Below are positions 33,276-41,556 of a DNA stretch of 64,000 nt, one piece after another. Below the pieces are notes generated by a model that saw only the letters and a list, made by a program, of their open reading frames with translations, searched no databases and was not told the origin of the DNA. A program made the translations under genes and the position numbers. Position 1 is the first letter of the stretch, and every line of letters starts with the position of its first letter. The stretch comes from CAG-177 sp003514385 (lineage in GTDB: Bacteria > Bacillota > Clostridia > Oscillospirales > Acutalibacteraceae), in the NCBI GenBank assembly GCA_051920445.1, contig JBPPLN010000001.1, positions 992,001 to 1,056,000 of the forward strand, written 5' to 3'.

Positions 33276-33701
33276 TCAATCAGCAACTGTGACGCCCATG
33301 CTGCGTGCGGTACCTGCTATCATGCTCATAGCGGTCTCGATGCTTGCAGCGGTGAGGTCGGGCATCTTCTGCTCGGCGATCTTTCTGATCTGCTCGGTAG
33401 TGATCGTTGCGACCTTTGTCTTGTTGGGAACGCCTGAACCGCTCTCGATTCCGCAAGCCTTCTTGATGAGGACCGCGGCGGGCGGAGTTTTTGTTACGAA
33501 TGTGAAGGAACGATCCGCATAGACGGTGATGACGACGGGGATTATAAGACCCATGTCATTCTTCGTTCTCTCATTGAATTCCTTTGTGAACGCCATGATG
33601 TTGACGCCGTGCTGACCGAGCGCGGGGCCGACGGGCGGAGCCGGAGTTGCCTTACCGGCGGGAATCTGCAATTTGATTAAGCCAACAACTTTCTGTGCCA
33701 T
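33276..33701 (-). CDS. rplK: 50S ribosomal protein L11
   Basis: A 141-residue L11 with MAQKVVGLIKLQIPAGKATP, APPVGPALGQHGVNIMAF and the C-terminal rRNA-binding DLTAASIETAMSMIAGTARS. The Lys-rich N-terminus is the methylation target of PrmA, which is encoded at 46138 in this window. ATG 33701, with a TGGAGGTG Shine-Dalgarno, is preferred over the ORF start at 33716. Confidence 0.96.
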   Translation of the reverse strand: MAQKVVGLIKLQIPAGKATPAPPVGPALGQHGVNIMAFTKEFNERTKNDMGLIIPVVITVYADRSFTFVTKTPPAAVLIKKACGIESGSGVPNKTKVATITTEQIRKIAEQKMPDLTAASIETAMSMIAGTARSMGVTVAD

Positions 33702-33716
33702 GACTTGCACCTCCAT

Positions 33717-33824
33717 AAGAATGTGGTAAATGTCGGGGAAACATCCCCTCCCACGGGAGCCGAAGCTCCGCGCGCATAAAGCGCTATAATAAGGACATAG
33801 AGTCCGTATTACCGGGATAAAAAA
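33717..33824 (-). promoter_or_regulatory. nusG-rplK intergenic leader with stem-loops
   Basis: The gap of 108 bases contains GGACTCTATGTCC, GGAGCTTCGGCTCC and GGGGATGTTTCCCC hairpins ahead of the rplK Shine-Dalgarno. It may hold a processing or L1/L11 control site, but I cannot match it to a known leader. Confidence 0.35.
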
Positions 33825-34379
33825 TTACTTTTCGAGTTCGACCTGATCGAGCTCAAGCTCGACAGACGTCTCTTTTCCGAAGAACGCGGAAACGGAGACG
33901 GTAACAGTCTCGTTATCCATATCGATCTTCGTGACCGTGCCGGAGAAGCCCTCAAGGCGTTCATCCGTGATTCTCACGGTATCGCCCACCTTATATTCGA
34001 CCTCAATGCTCTTCTTTTCAACACCGAGCTTGAGAACCTCATCATCGGAGAGCGGAGTAGCCTTGCTCTCGGGGCCGACGAATCCGGTCACGCCTCTGGT
34101 ATTCCTGATCACGAACCATGCGTCGTCGCTCATAGAGGGGACGTTGTTCTCGTCATAGGTAACAGCTGCCTTGACAAGCACATAGCCGGGAAAGAGCTTG
34201 CGCTCAACTTCGCGCTTTTTGTCGTCCTTTATCTCGGTGACGATCTCGGTGGGGATCTGAACCTCAAGGATCTGATCCTGCATTTTACGGTTCTCGACCA
34301 TTTTTTCGATATTTGTGGCGACCTTATTCTCGTAGCCGGAATAGGTGTGCACCACATACCATTTGGCATCAGCAGACAT
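33825..34379 (-). CDS. nusG: Transcription termination/antitermination factor NusG
   Basis: A 184-residue NusG. The NGN domain is KWYVVHTYSGYENKVATNIE to GPESKATPLSDDEV, including RKLFPGYVLVKAAV and VIRNTRGVTGFVG. The KOW domain is KVGDTVRITDERLEGFSGTV. It binds elongating RNA polymerase and links it to the ribosome or to pausing control. It lies 14 bases after secE. Confidence 0.96.
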   Translation of the reverse strand: MSADAKWYVVHTYSGYENKVATNIEKMVENRKMQDQILEVQIPTEIVTEIKDDKKREVERKLFPGYVLVKAAVTYDENNVPSMSDDAWFVIRNTRGVTGFVGPESKATPLSDDEVLKLGVEKKSIEVEYKVGDTVRITDERLEGFSGTVTKIDMDNETVTVSVSAFFGKETSVELELDQVELEK

Positions 34380-34393
34380 CGCGTTTTCCTCCG

Positions 34394-34822
34394 TTATAAG
34401 CCGAGATTGATCATACTCAGGATCGCGGCGGCAGTTTCCTTGTTCTCGCCGGTCTTCTGGGCAAGCTCAATAAGCTTGGATACGAGGAAAGACAGACCCT
34501 GGTCGATGGCATAGATAACTACGCCGACAACAGCGACCGAAACGAGCACGACGCCGGTGTTCTTGAGAACGGTTTTCGCGCCGGGCCATGTGATCTTTTT
34601 GATCTCGCCTCTGAAGTCCTTCCAGAACTTCTTGAAGCCCTTGACAAAACGCTGGAAGATGTTCCCGTTGGGATTCTTCGGTTTTGCGGCTTTCGCTTTG
34701 GACTTTTCAGCCTTAGCGACCTTCTGGGCAGAAGTAAGCTTGGAGTCATCGGCGCCTTTTGCGGCCTGCTTTTCAGCCTTGGCGACCTTTGCGGCGGCAG
34801 AGGTGTTCTCTTTTTTCGCCAT
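34394..34822 (-). CDS. secE: Preprotein translocase subunit SecE with long basic N-terminus
   Basis: A 142-residue protein. Only the last 90 residues form the SecE core: amphipathic FVKGFKKFWKDFRGEIKKITWP followed by one transmembrane helix (VLVSVAVVGVVIYAIDQGLSFLV). The first 50 residues are an Ala/Lys low-complexity tail (KVAKAEKQAAKGADD, KVAKAEKSKAKAAKPK) not found in typical short Firmicutes SecE. SecE clamps the two halves of the SecY channel. It is in the usual rpmG-secE-nusG order. Confidence 0.93.
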   Translation of the reverse strand: MAKKENTSAAAKVAKAEKQAAKGADDSKLTSAQKVAKAEKSKAKAAKPKNPNGNIFQRFVKGFKKFWKDFRGEIKKITWPGAKTVLKNTGVVLVSVAVVGVVIYAIDQGLSFLVSKLIELAQKTGENKETAAAILSMINLGL

Positions 34823-34838
34823 TTTTATACCTCCCGAC

Positions 34839-34988
34839 TTACTTTGTTTCTTTGTGGAGAGTATGCTTCCTGCAGAAACGGCAGTACTTGTTCATCTCCA
34901 GCCTGTCCGGTGTGTTCTTCTTGTTTTTAACAGTGTTGTAGTTGCGCTGCTTGCATTCCGTGCAAGCAAGAGTAATCTTTACTCTCAT
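34839..34988 (-). CDS. rpmG: 50S ribosomal protein L33, zinc-binding form
   Basis: A 49-residue protein, MRVKITLACTECKQRNYNT to RKHTLHKETK. The two CxxC pairs (CTEC and CRFC) identify the zinc-ribbon C+ form of L33. The start ATG (34988-34986) has GGAGGTGCCGTC upstream and the stop is TAA at 34841. It is the first gene of the rpmG-secE-nusG-rplK-rplA transcript. Confidence 0.93.
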   Translation of the reverse strand: MRVKITLACTECKQRNYNTVKNKKNTPDRLEMNKYCRFCRKHTLHKETK

Positions 34989-35040
34989 GACGGCACCTCC
35001 AATATCTTAGGATTTGATTAGCCTCCCTCTGAACCGGCCA

Positions 35041-35070
35041 AAAAATGAGGGCAGAAAAAAATAGCCCTCT
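35041..35070 (-). terminator. Hairpin and T-run in the rpmG leader
   Basis: On minus, GAGGGC (35070-35065) pairs with GCCCTC (35053-35048) and is followed by ATTTTTT. It lies about ten bases after the expected start of the rpmG transcript, so it can end upstream transcription and may also attenuate the ribosomal operon. Confidence 0.65.
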
Positions 35071-35086
35071 CACAGAGGTATAATCA

Positions 35087-35115
35087 GTTTATCACAGACA
35101 TACCCGTTCGTCAAG
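35087..35115 (-). promoter_or_regulatory. Promoter of the rpmG-secE-nusG operon
   Basis: On minus: TTGACG (35115-35110), N17, TAAACT (35092-35087). Confidence 0.75.
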
Positions 35116-35141
35116 TTTTTTCGCTCAAATCTTGAAAAAAT

Positions 35142-35591
35142 TTATTTTTCGGCCGCCGCGAGGGCGATTTTGATATCCTCGGTGAGTATGCTGCGCATAC
35201 GCACGGGGTATTTTTCGGGGTTTATCGCGCGCAGAGCCTCGGCTATCCTCTGTCTGAGTCCTGGCTTTGCAGCCGCTATGAGCGGCAGAGACTGGATGCA
35301 CTGGCGAACTGTTGTCGCCTGCTCCGCGTCAACGGTTTTGAGAAGCCTGTCAATATTTCTGTCGATCTTCTTTCTCGAATCCCACGAAACATTCTTGGCT
35401 ATGAGTACGAAAGCGCGGGTGCGCGCATAGGGGTTGCGGTCGTCGAGAAGCTTGAAGAGCTTATCGAGATGAGCATATACCTCCTTGCCTTTGCCCGACT
35501 CCGTTTCAAGCTGGCGCATGGCCTCGCAGCCTATTGCCGTGCTCATGGATCCGAGCTTCGAAATGTTCATAAGAACTGTGTCATTATCCAT
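35142..35591 (-). CDS. HEAT/ARM-repeat-like protein of unknown function
   Basis: A 149-residue all-helical protein. Repeated helix pairs such as KLFKLLDDRNPYARTRAFVLIAKNV, DRNIDRLLKTVDAEQATTVRQCIQSL and LRQRIAEALRAI look like two or three HEAT-type repeats. Such proteins usually act as protein-binding scaffolds. There is no signal peptide or catalytic motif. The Shine-Dalgarno GGGAG supports ATG 35591. It lies between mltG and the ribosomal operon, same strand, without an obvious link to either. Confidence 0.6.
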   Translation of the reverse strand: MDNDTVLMNISKLGSMSTAIGCEAMRQLETESGKGKEVYAHLDKLFKLLDDRNPYARTRAFVLIAKNVSWDSRKKIDRNIDRLLKTVDAEQATTVRQCIQSLPLIAAAKPGLRQRIAEALRAINPEKYPVRMRSILTEDIKIALAAAEK

Positions 35592-35649
35592 ATTGATATC
35601 TCCCTCTTCCGCCCTTTCGGGCGCCCTTATTCCTTATATATAGTTCTTG

Positions 35650-36729
35650 TTACGGCTGAGACGGTATATCCGGTTCTGCCGGAACAAGACCTGCGGCGAT
35701 CAGATTGGCTCGGTGCTCTTCCGCTGTTGCCGCATAGCGGTAGATCCCGTCCTCTCCGACGCAGAAATACAAATAGTTTGTGTCCAGCGGGCTTATCGCG
35801 GACTTCACAGCCTCCGAGCCGGGGCTGCATATCGGTCCCGCGGGCAATCCCGCGCACTTGAAGGTGTTGTAATACTCCTCATATTTGCTGTATGTTTCCG
35901 GGTCGTCGCTCTTTATGTAGTTCTTTATGACCGAGTCGACATATCTGCCGGTCGAGTTCATCTCGAGCTGCATACCCGCCTTGAGCCTGTTCTGAATGAC
36001 GGACGATATCTTCGCCATCTGCGCAACATCGCCGCCGCTCTCTATTTCAACTATCGAAGCGATGGTGATTGCTTCATCGACGCTCATGTTTCTCGCCGCT
36101 ATCTGACGGCGCATCGGGGTGCTCACGAAGCTCTCCATGCTGCGAAGCAGTCGGCTTATGACATCGGCGGGCGCGGTATTTTTAACAAATGTATATGTGC
36201 CCGCGCGTATATATCCCTCAAGTGCAAACGCTCTGCCGGTCTTGCCCTGCGAGCCTATGAGCGGAAAATAGCTGAAATCGGTGTTGACCGCGGTGTTCAT
36301 CAGCGCGCTGAACGAAGCGACCCCCTTTGCTTCGAGAATCGCGAACATATCCGCCATCGTTGCGCCCTCCGGAAGGGTGACGCTGACCGACTCGACATTG
36401 CGGCGCTCCGATGTTTCGCTTATTCTGCCGTCGCTTTTGAGCGTCGTGCGCGGAGATTCAATGCCGTCCTGAACAGTCTGCACCGGCTGTTCAACGACGA
36501 TATAGGTCTCTCCGTTCGTGTCCGTCTCGATTTCCGTCACCGGCATCTCTCCGCTGAGAGTTTCCTCGGGGATATTCGAGATGTCGTAGATGCCGTTGTA
36601 GACATAGTTGATCGTGGTATTGCTGCTCTCGGGTTCGGTCTGCACATCTTCCCTTGAACACGCCCACAGACCCGAAGCCACGCACATCACGAGCCCCAGG
36701 CAGACGATCGCTTTGAGTTTGTCCTTCAT
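35650..36729 (-). CDS. mltG: Endolytic transglycosylase MltG-like lipoprotein
   Basis: A 359-residue YceG/MltG-family protein. It begins with a lipoprotein-type signal, LGLVMCVASGLWAC, with the lipidated Cys near residue 24. A linker of about 75 residues, then LEGYIRAGTYTF, the catalytic-region motif TIASIVEIESGG (Glu), VIQNRLKAGMQLEMNST and GLPAGPICSPGSEAV follow. MltG cuts nascent glycan strands in the membrane and so sets their length. The LysM-like part is short (LPEGATMADMFAILEAKG). The window holds a second copy at 62015, so one may be specialised. Confidence 0.88.
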   Translation of the reverse strand: MKDKLKAIVCLGLVMCVASGLWACSREDVQTEPESSNTTINYVYNGIYDISNIPEETLSGEMPVTEIETDTNGETYIVVEQPVQTVQDGIESPRTTLKSDGRISETSERRNVESVSVTLPEGATMADMFAILEAKGVASFSALMNTAVNTDFSYFPLIGSQGKTGRAFALEGYIRAGTYTFVKNTAPADVISRLLRSMESFVSTPMRRQIAARNMSVDEAITIASIVEIESGGDVAQMAKISSVIQNRLKAGMQLEMNSTGRYVDSVIKNYIKSDDPETYSKYEEYYNTFKCAGLPAGPICSPGSEAVKSAISPLDTNYLYFCVGEDGIYRYAATAEEHRANLIAAGLVPAEPDIPSQP

Positions 36730-36805
36730 TTTCTTTTTCCTCTCGTTGGACGCGATGCGTCCGTTCTCCTATATATCATCGAGCCAAGTGCCCGATATAA
36801 ACAAA

Positions 36806-37510
36806 TCAACCGCCGAACGGCGTTTGAACAAGGCGCTCGCGCATAACGAAGCGCACATAATTTATCGCCTTGTCTGCGCTGAAAGTCCAGCGCGTCAGCT
36901 GAGCCACCCGCTCGCCGGGTGCAAGCTTCAGCTGCTTTTGTTCTTTTGTGGTCGGCAGGCGAAGGACAATTTTCATATCGATCCTGTCAACATCGATGCC
37001 GTCGCTGTCAAGTATCGCGTGCGCCACCGACTTGTCCGGGTCGAGGGATTGCACGGTGTTATAAAGCTCCTCGGTAAAGTAACTGTCCTCAACGGCAACG
37101 GTCTCGCCGCCGGCGAGGCGCAGTCTGCTGAGTCTGCCGATTTTTTTATCCTGCGGAAAGTTCTTTGCAAGCTCGCCTTTCGGATATTCTAGCCCCGATG
37201 AAATGATTACGTTTCTTATCTCCATCCCGAGCCTTTCGAGCGAATAGGTCAGCGAGATTAACGGCTCAAACGCAGGCATCCACTTGTTGGAGCTGACGAA
37301 TGTGCCGACTCCGTGGCGCTTGTATATCCTGCCGTCATGCTCGAGCTCGGAGAGCGCGGAGCGAACGGTCGCCCTGCCCACGCCGAGGGTTTTCATCAGT
37401 TCTTTTTCCGTCGGCAGTTTCGAATCAGCCGGATAGTCGCCGGAATCTATCATAGAGGTTATGTAATTTTTGACCTGCAGATAGAGCGGTAACCTGCTCA
37501 GACTGTCCAT
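36806..37510 (-). CDS. GntR/HutC-type transcriptional regulator with UTRA domain
   Basis: A 234-residue repressor-type protein. The winged HTH (PLYLQVKNYITSMIDSGDY, LPTEKELMKTLGVGRATVRSAL, HGVGTFVSS) is followed by a UTRA ligand-binding domain of about 150 residues (GRLSRLRLAGGETVAVEDSYF, ERVAQLTRWTFSADKAIN). The UTRA domain of this subfamily binds sugars, sugar phosphates or amino acids. It is divergent from the flavoprotein operon at 37731 with overlapping promoters and a perfect inverted repeat between, so it very likely controls that operon and itself. The effector is probably a substrate of the operon (inference). Confidence 0.9.
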   Translation of the reverse strand: MDSLSRLPLYLQVKNYITSMIDSGDYPADSKLPTEKELMKTLGVGRATVRSALSELEHDGRIYKRHGVGTFVSSNKWMPAFEPLISLTYSLERLGMEIRNVIISSGLEYPKGELAKNFPQDKKIGRLSRLRLAGGETVAVEDSYFTEELYNTVQSLDPDKSVAHAILDSDGIDVDRIDMKIVLRLPTTKEQKQLKLAPGERVAQLTRWTFSADKAINYVRFVMRERLVQTPFGG

Positions 37511-37556
37511 AGAAACTCCCCGATAAATTAAGATAAAATAAACTTTTTTAATATAC

Positions 37557-37612
37557 TTGACACTATTCTAATATAATGCTATAATTTTGTCAAGATGTTC
37601 GGACAACCGAAC
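37557..37612. promoter_or_regulatory. Head-on overlapping divergent promoters with GntR operator
   Basis: Rightward: TTGACA (37557-37562)-N17-TATAAT (37580-37585), a consensus promoter. Leftward: TTGACA (37593-37588)-N17-TAGAAT (37570-37565). The two overlap face to face, so polymerases exclude each other. Immediately downstream of the rightward -10 is GTTCGG-ACAA-CCGAAC (37597-37612), a perfect 16-bp inverted repeat in the position expected for a repressor. Confidence 0.8.
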
Positions 37613-37730
37613 AAGAATCACAAAAAACACATAAAATCGCGGCTCTGCCGTCACGCGCTGTGCTTTTCCTTTTATATAGGGAGGAGCTCGGCGTGAAGTG
37701 CGCATCGCCGCAGTCAAAGGGGAGATGAAT

Positions 37731-39446
37731 ATGGCTCAGAAAGTGCAGAAAGTCCGCAGCAAGCTCGAAAAAAAGGGCTACAGCGGGATCGAATGCACCG
37801 AAGTCGGCAAGTGCATCCGCCTCGAGGGCGAGATGACCGAATGGACCGACATCGTCAAAGCCGGCAAGGCTGCCGCCAAGTTCGGCTACAAGGGCGTGCT
37901 CAATGATATCTCACTCAAAGGATTCACCGAGCCCGCAATACGTGCGCCGAAATTCACCGACGGTTCGCTCGAGGGAGCTCAGCCCGATGTTCTCATCATC
38001 GGCGGCGGCGTCATCGGCTGCTCTATCGCAAGAGAGCTGACCCGCTACAAGCTCAATGTTCTGCTCGTCGACAAAGAGAGTGATGTCGCAATGCAGGCGT
38101 CGTCGAGAAACGACGGCATGATTCATCCCGGCATCGCGTCCCATGTCGGCACGAAGCGCGGCGAGATGAATGTGCGCGGCAACGCAATGTACACTCAGGT
38201 ATGCAAGGAGCTTTCCGTTCCGTTCGAGCGCTGGAGCAATCTTATACTCTACAGTGAGAAGATTTTCGGCTTCTTCTCACCTCTCGTGTTCAACTACCGT
38301 GAGAAGCACCTCGGCATCGAGGGCAGAAAGATAAGCCGCGAGGAGCTCCACCGCATCGAGCCCAACATAACAGACGAGGCTATCGGCGCGTTCGAGTTCC
38401 CGTCGTCCGGCGTACTCTCGCCCTATAAATTAACTGTTGCGTTCGCGGAGAACGCAGTCGAAAACGGCGCAAAGGTCTCGCTCGATACGATTGTAACTTC
38501 AATCGACACCGAGGGCGACAGGATAGTCGCAGTACATACGAACAGAGGTACAATTCACCCCAAGGCTGTTATAAACGCAGCCGGCGTATTCTCGGATAAG
38601 ATAGCCGAAATGGCGGGCGACCGCTTCTTCACCATCCACCCGAGAAAGGGACACCTCGCGATACTTGACAAGAAGCAGGGTCCGCTCGTCCAGAGATCGA
38701 TGGGACTCATCGGACTCTCGCAGGCGACTTCGGACACCAAGGGAGGCGGCGTTATGCGCACGATAGACGGCAATGTTCTCGTCGGTCCCGACGCATTCGA
38801 GCAGCCCTACAGAGAAGATTTCTCGACAAAGCGCGAGAATGTCGACGCGATGCTCAACAAGCATCTCCCGCTGATAAAAGGCTTCTCGAAAGCCGATGTC
38901 ATAACATATTTCGCAGGCGTGCGCGCCGCGACATACGAAGAGGAGTTCATAGTCGAGGGCTCCGAAAAGCTTCAGAATCTTATCCACGCCGCCGGCATCC
39001 AGTCCCCCGGACTCGCGAGCGCCCCGGCAATAGCCGAGGATATCAGCAAGATAACCGTTGACCGCCTCTCGAAGGTCATGAAGGTCGTGCCCAACGAGAA
39101 GTTCAACCCGAACCGCAGAGTGACCCCCGTCATGGCGAAGCTCTCAGTCGCAGAGAGACAGGCGGCAATAGAAAAGAACCCCGATTACGGCATCGTCGTG
39201 TGCCGCTGCGAGGGAATCAGCCGCGGCGAGATAATCGACGCGATAAACTCCCCCGTTCCCGCGACTTCAATTGACGCGATAAAGCGCCGCGTGCGTCCCG
39301 GAATGGGCAGATGTCAGGGCGGCTTCTGCATGCCGTTGGTCACCGGCATTATCTGTGAGCAGACCGGCATGAAGATGACCGACGTCACAAAGAGCGGCGG
39401 CGACAGCAACCTGCTGTTTGAAAAGGAGGGCACCGACAATGACTGA
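37731..39446 (+). CDS. GlpA-like FAD-dependent oxidoreductase with BFD [2Fe-2S] domain
   Basis: A 571-residue flavoprotein. An N-terminal BON-like domain of about 60 residues precedes the DAO-type FAD domain, which starts PDVLIIGGGVIGCSIARELTR. A C-terminal BFD domain has CRCEGISRGEI and GMGRCQGGFC, the four-Cys [2Fe-2S] site found in GlpA-type anaerobic glycerol-3-phosphate dehydrogenases. It would oxidise a phospho- or hydroxy-substrate and feed electrons to the next gene's product. ATG 37731 is chosen because AAAGGGGAG ends six bases before it. First gene of the GntR-controlled operon. Substrate identity (G3P or a relative) is inferred from family only. Confidence 0.88.
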   Translation: MAQKVQKVRSKLEKKGYSGIECTEVGKCIRLEGEMTEWTDIVKAGKAAAKFGYKGVLNDISLKGFTEPAIRAPKFTDGSLEGAQPDVLIIGGGVIGCSIARELTRYKLNVLLVDKESDVAMQASSRNDGMIHPGIASHVGTKRGEMNVRGNAMYTQVCKELSVPFERWSNLILYSEKIFGFFSPLVFNYREKHLGIEGRKISREELHRIEPNITDEAIGAFEFPSSGVLSPYKLTVAFAENAVENGAKVSLDTIVTSIDTEGDRIVAVHTNRGTIHPKAVINAAGVFSDKIAEMAGDRFFTIHPRKGHLAILDKKQGPLVQRSMGLIGLSQATSDTKGGGVMRTIDGNVLVGPDAFEQPYREDFSTKRENVDAMLNKHLPLIKGFSKADVITYFAGVRAATYEEEFIVEGSEKLQNLIHAAGIQSPGLASAPAIAEDISKITVDRLSKVMKVVPNEKFNPNRRVTPVMAKLSVAERQAAIEKNPDYGIVVCRCEGISRGEIIDAINSPVPATSIDAIKRRVRPGMGRCQGGFCMPLVTGIICEQTGMKMTDVTKSGGDSNLLFEKEGTDND

Positions 39447-40701
39447 ACTCAGATATGATGTAATAGTCCTCGGCGGCGGCCCGGCAGGTCTTGCGGCCGC
39501 GATATCCGCGCACAAGAACGGCGCGAATGTGCTGCTTATAGAGCGCGAGCACAAGCTCGGCGGCATCCTCAAGCAGTGCGTGCATGACGGATTCGGACTC
39601 ATCCGCTTCGGCGAGCGCCTGACAGGCCCCGAATATTCGGGAAGATTCATCAGAGAATTCCTCTCCCTCGGAATAGACTACAGAATAAACGCATTCGTAA
39701 CAGACGCCGAGAAAACGGCTGACGGCTTCACCCTCACCGTTCAGAGCGCGCAGGGCATATTGATCTGCCGCTCGAAAGCCGTCGTTATCGCGTGCGGATG
39801 CCGCGAGCGCACCTCGCGCCAGGTATTTATCCACGGCGACAGACCCGCCGGCATATACACCGCCGGCACGGCTCAGTATTTCGTCAACATTCTCGGTCAG
39901 ATGCCCACGCGCCGCTGCGTTATTCTCGGCAGCGGAGACATCGGCATGATAATGGCGCGCCGCCTCACCCTTGAGGGCGCGAGCGTCGAGGGCGTCTATG
40001 AGATAAAGGACACTCCCGCAGGTCTTGCGAGAAACGTCCACCAGTGCCTGCACGATTTTGACATTCCGCTCCATCTTTCCACCACGGTCACAAAGGTTTT
40101 CGGCGTCAAGCGCGTTGAAGCGGTTGAGGTCTGCCAAGTAGACGAAAAGATGCAGCCGATAGAATCCACCGCGCGCATCATTCCCTGCGACGCACTCATT
40201 CTCTCCGTCGGACTTCTGCCCGAGAACGAAGTGGCGCAGATGCTCGGAGTCAAGCTCGACCCCGCAACGAAAGGCGCGGTAGTCGATCAGACGCTTATGA
40301 CGAATGTGCCCGGCGTATTCTCCTGCGGCAACGCGCTGCACGTCAACGACCTTGTCGATTATGTCTCCCTCTCGGGCGACCAGGCGGGCGAATCCGCCGC
40401 CGAATACTGCAAGGGCGATAAGAATGCAGCCGACAGAGTTCCTGTTGAATACGACAGAGCGAAGTTCCTCTATGTCGTTCCGCAGTATTACGACAAGGCG
40501 GCAAAGGACGGCATGACGATGTACTTCAGACCGCGCAGCGAGTTCAAGAAGCAGTCCGTCACCGTCGCGAGCGGCAGCGATGCGCTGATAAACAAGAAGT
40601 TTGCAAATCTTTCCTCCTCCGAGATGGAAGTCTTGAAATCCGAGAATATTTCGGATAGAATTACAGACAAGATAACCGTCAGCATGGAGGACATGAAATG
40701 A
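39439..40701 (+). CDS. NAD(P)/FAD-dependent oxidoreductase
   Basis: A 420-residue pyridine-nucleotide disulfide-type flavoprotein without the redox disulfide. It has an FAD site YDVIVLGGGPAGLAAAISAH, GGILKQCVHDGFGL, an NAD site CVILGSGDIGMIMARRLT and the closing FAD motif TNVPGVFSCGNALHVNDLVDYV. In related anaerobes this subunit accompanies GlpA-like and DUF1667 proteins as the electron-accepting partner. It overlaps the previous gene by 8 bases (ATGACTGA) and has a GGAGGG Shine-Dalgarno inside that gene. A tail of about 110 residues after the NAD/FAD domains is of unknown role. Confidence 0.88.
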   Translation: MTELRYDVIVLGGGPAGLAAAISAHKNGANVLLIEREHKLGGILKQCVHDGFGLIRFGERLTGPEYSGRFIREFLSLGIDYRINAFVTDAEKTADGFTLTVQSAQGILICRSKAVVIACGCRERTSRQVFIHGDRPAGIYTAGTAQYFVNILGQMPTRRCVILGSGDIGMIMARRLTLEGASVEGVYEIKDTPAGLARNVHQCLHDFDIPLHLSTTVTKVFGVKRVEAVEVCQVDEKMQPIESTARIIPCDALILSVGLLPENEVAQMLGVKLDPATKGAVVDQTLMTNVPGVFSCGNALHVNDLVDYVSLSGDQAGESAAEYCKGDKNAADRVPVEYDRAKFLYVVPQYYDKAAKDGMTMYFRPRSEFKKQSVTVASGSDALINKKFANLSSSEMEVLKSENISDRITDKITVSMEDMK

Positions 40702-41537
40702 AGATAAAATATCTGGGCACGGCGGCAGCAGAGGGCGTTCCCGCGATTTTCTGCCGCTGTGAGGTGTGCAGAAAATCAAAGGCGGCGGGCGGCAGAAACA
40801 TCCGCACCCGCTCCCAGTCGATAATCGATGACAGATTGCTTCTCGACTTTTGCCCCGACACTTTCATTCACACCCTGCGCGACAACATCGATCTTATCTC
40901 GATAAAATCCTGTCTCATCACCCACGCGCACGAGGATCACCTCTATCCGCAGGACATTCAGATGCGCCTGCCGGAATGCTTCGCGAATTTTATGGGCGAA
41001 GAGGTGACTCCGCTGAACTTCTACGGTTCGGACACGACGCTCCAATGGATAAGAGACATGGAGTGGTGCGATGCGCTGACAGAAAAGAATGTTCTCGCGC
41101 TGCACCCCGTAAAGGCGTTTGAACCGTTTGAGGTCGAGGGTTACACAGTGACCGCGCTCAAGGCGGATCACGACCAAAAGACCGACCCGTTTATCTATAT
41201 AATATCAAACGGCGAAAAGACGATGCTCTACGCGCACGACACCGGATATTTCCCCGACGAGACCTGGGATTACCTCGAACGTAAAAAGCCCGTATTCGAT
41301 TTTGTCTCAATAGACTGCACGGGCATGTTCGAAAACTACCGCCAGGGTCACATGGGACTCTCCGCCGATGCGGACACAAAGGACCGCATGATAAAAGAGG
41401 GGCTTGCGACGGATAAGACCGTTTTCTGCTGCAACCACTTCTCCCACAACGGCAGAGCAACCCACGATGAATTTGTCCCCGCGGCGGCGGAGAAAGGCTT
41501 CCTCGTCGCCTACGATTCCATGGAATATGAGTTTTAA
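40698..41537 (+). CDS. PhnP-like MBL-fold phosphodiesterase
   Basis: A 279-residue metallo-beta-lactamase-fold protein. It begins MKIKYLGTAAAEGVPAIFC and has two additional Cys pairs in the insertion (FCRCEVCRKSKAAGGRN), as in PhnP. The metal site is SCLITHAHEDHLYPQDI, with later ligands in KADHDQKT, YAHDTGYFPDE and CNHFSHNG. PhnP opens cyclic 1,2-phosphoribosyl phosphate. Relatives hydrolyse other cyclic or diester phosphates. It overlaps the upstream gene by 4 bases (ATGA), so it belongs to the operon. Its presence suggests that the operon's substrate is a phosphate ester or its cyclic form (inference). Confidence 0.82.
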   Translation: MKIKYLGTAAAEGVPAIFCRCEVCRKSKAAGGRNIRTRSQSIIDDRLLLDFCPDTFIHTLRDNIDLISIKSCLITHAHEDHLYPQDIQMRLPECFANFMGEEVTPLNFYGSDTTLQWIRDMEWCDALTEKNVLALHPVKAFEPFEVEGYTVTALKADHDQKTDPFIYIISNGEKTMLYAHDTGYFPDETWDYLERKKPVFDFVSIDCTGMFENYRQGHMGLSADADTKDRMIKEGLATDKTVFCCNHFSHNGRATHDEFVPAAAEKGFLVAYDSMEYEF

Positions 41538-41556
41538 CCGAAAGGACTGACACAAA

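Noticed and set aside
39385..40779. 464-codon open frame on minus over the NAD(P)/FAD oxidoreductase
   Set aside because: It crosses three overlapping plus-strand genes and has no start signal or domain.
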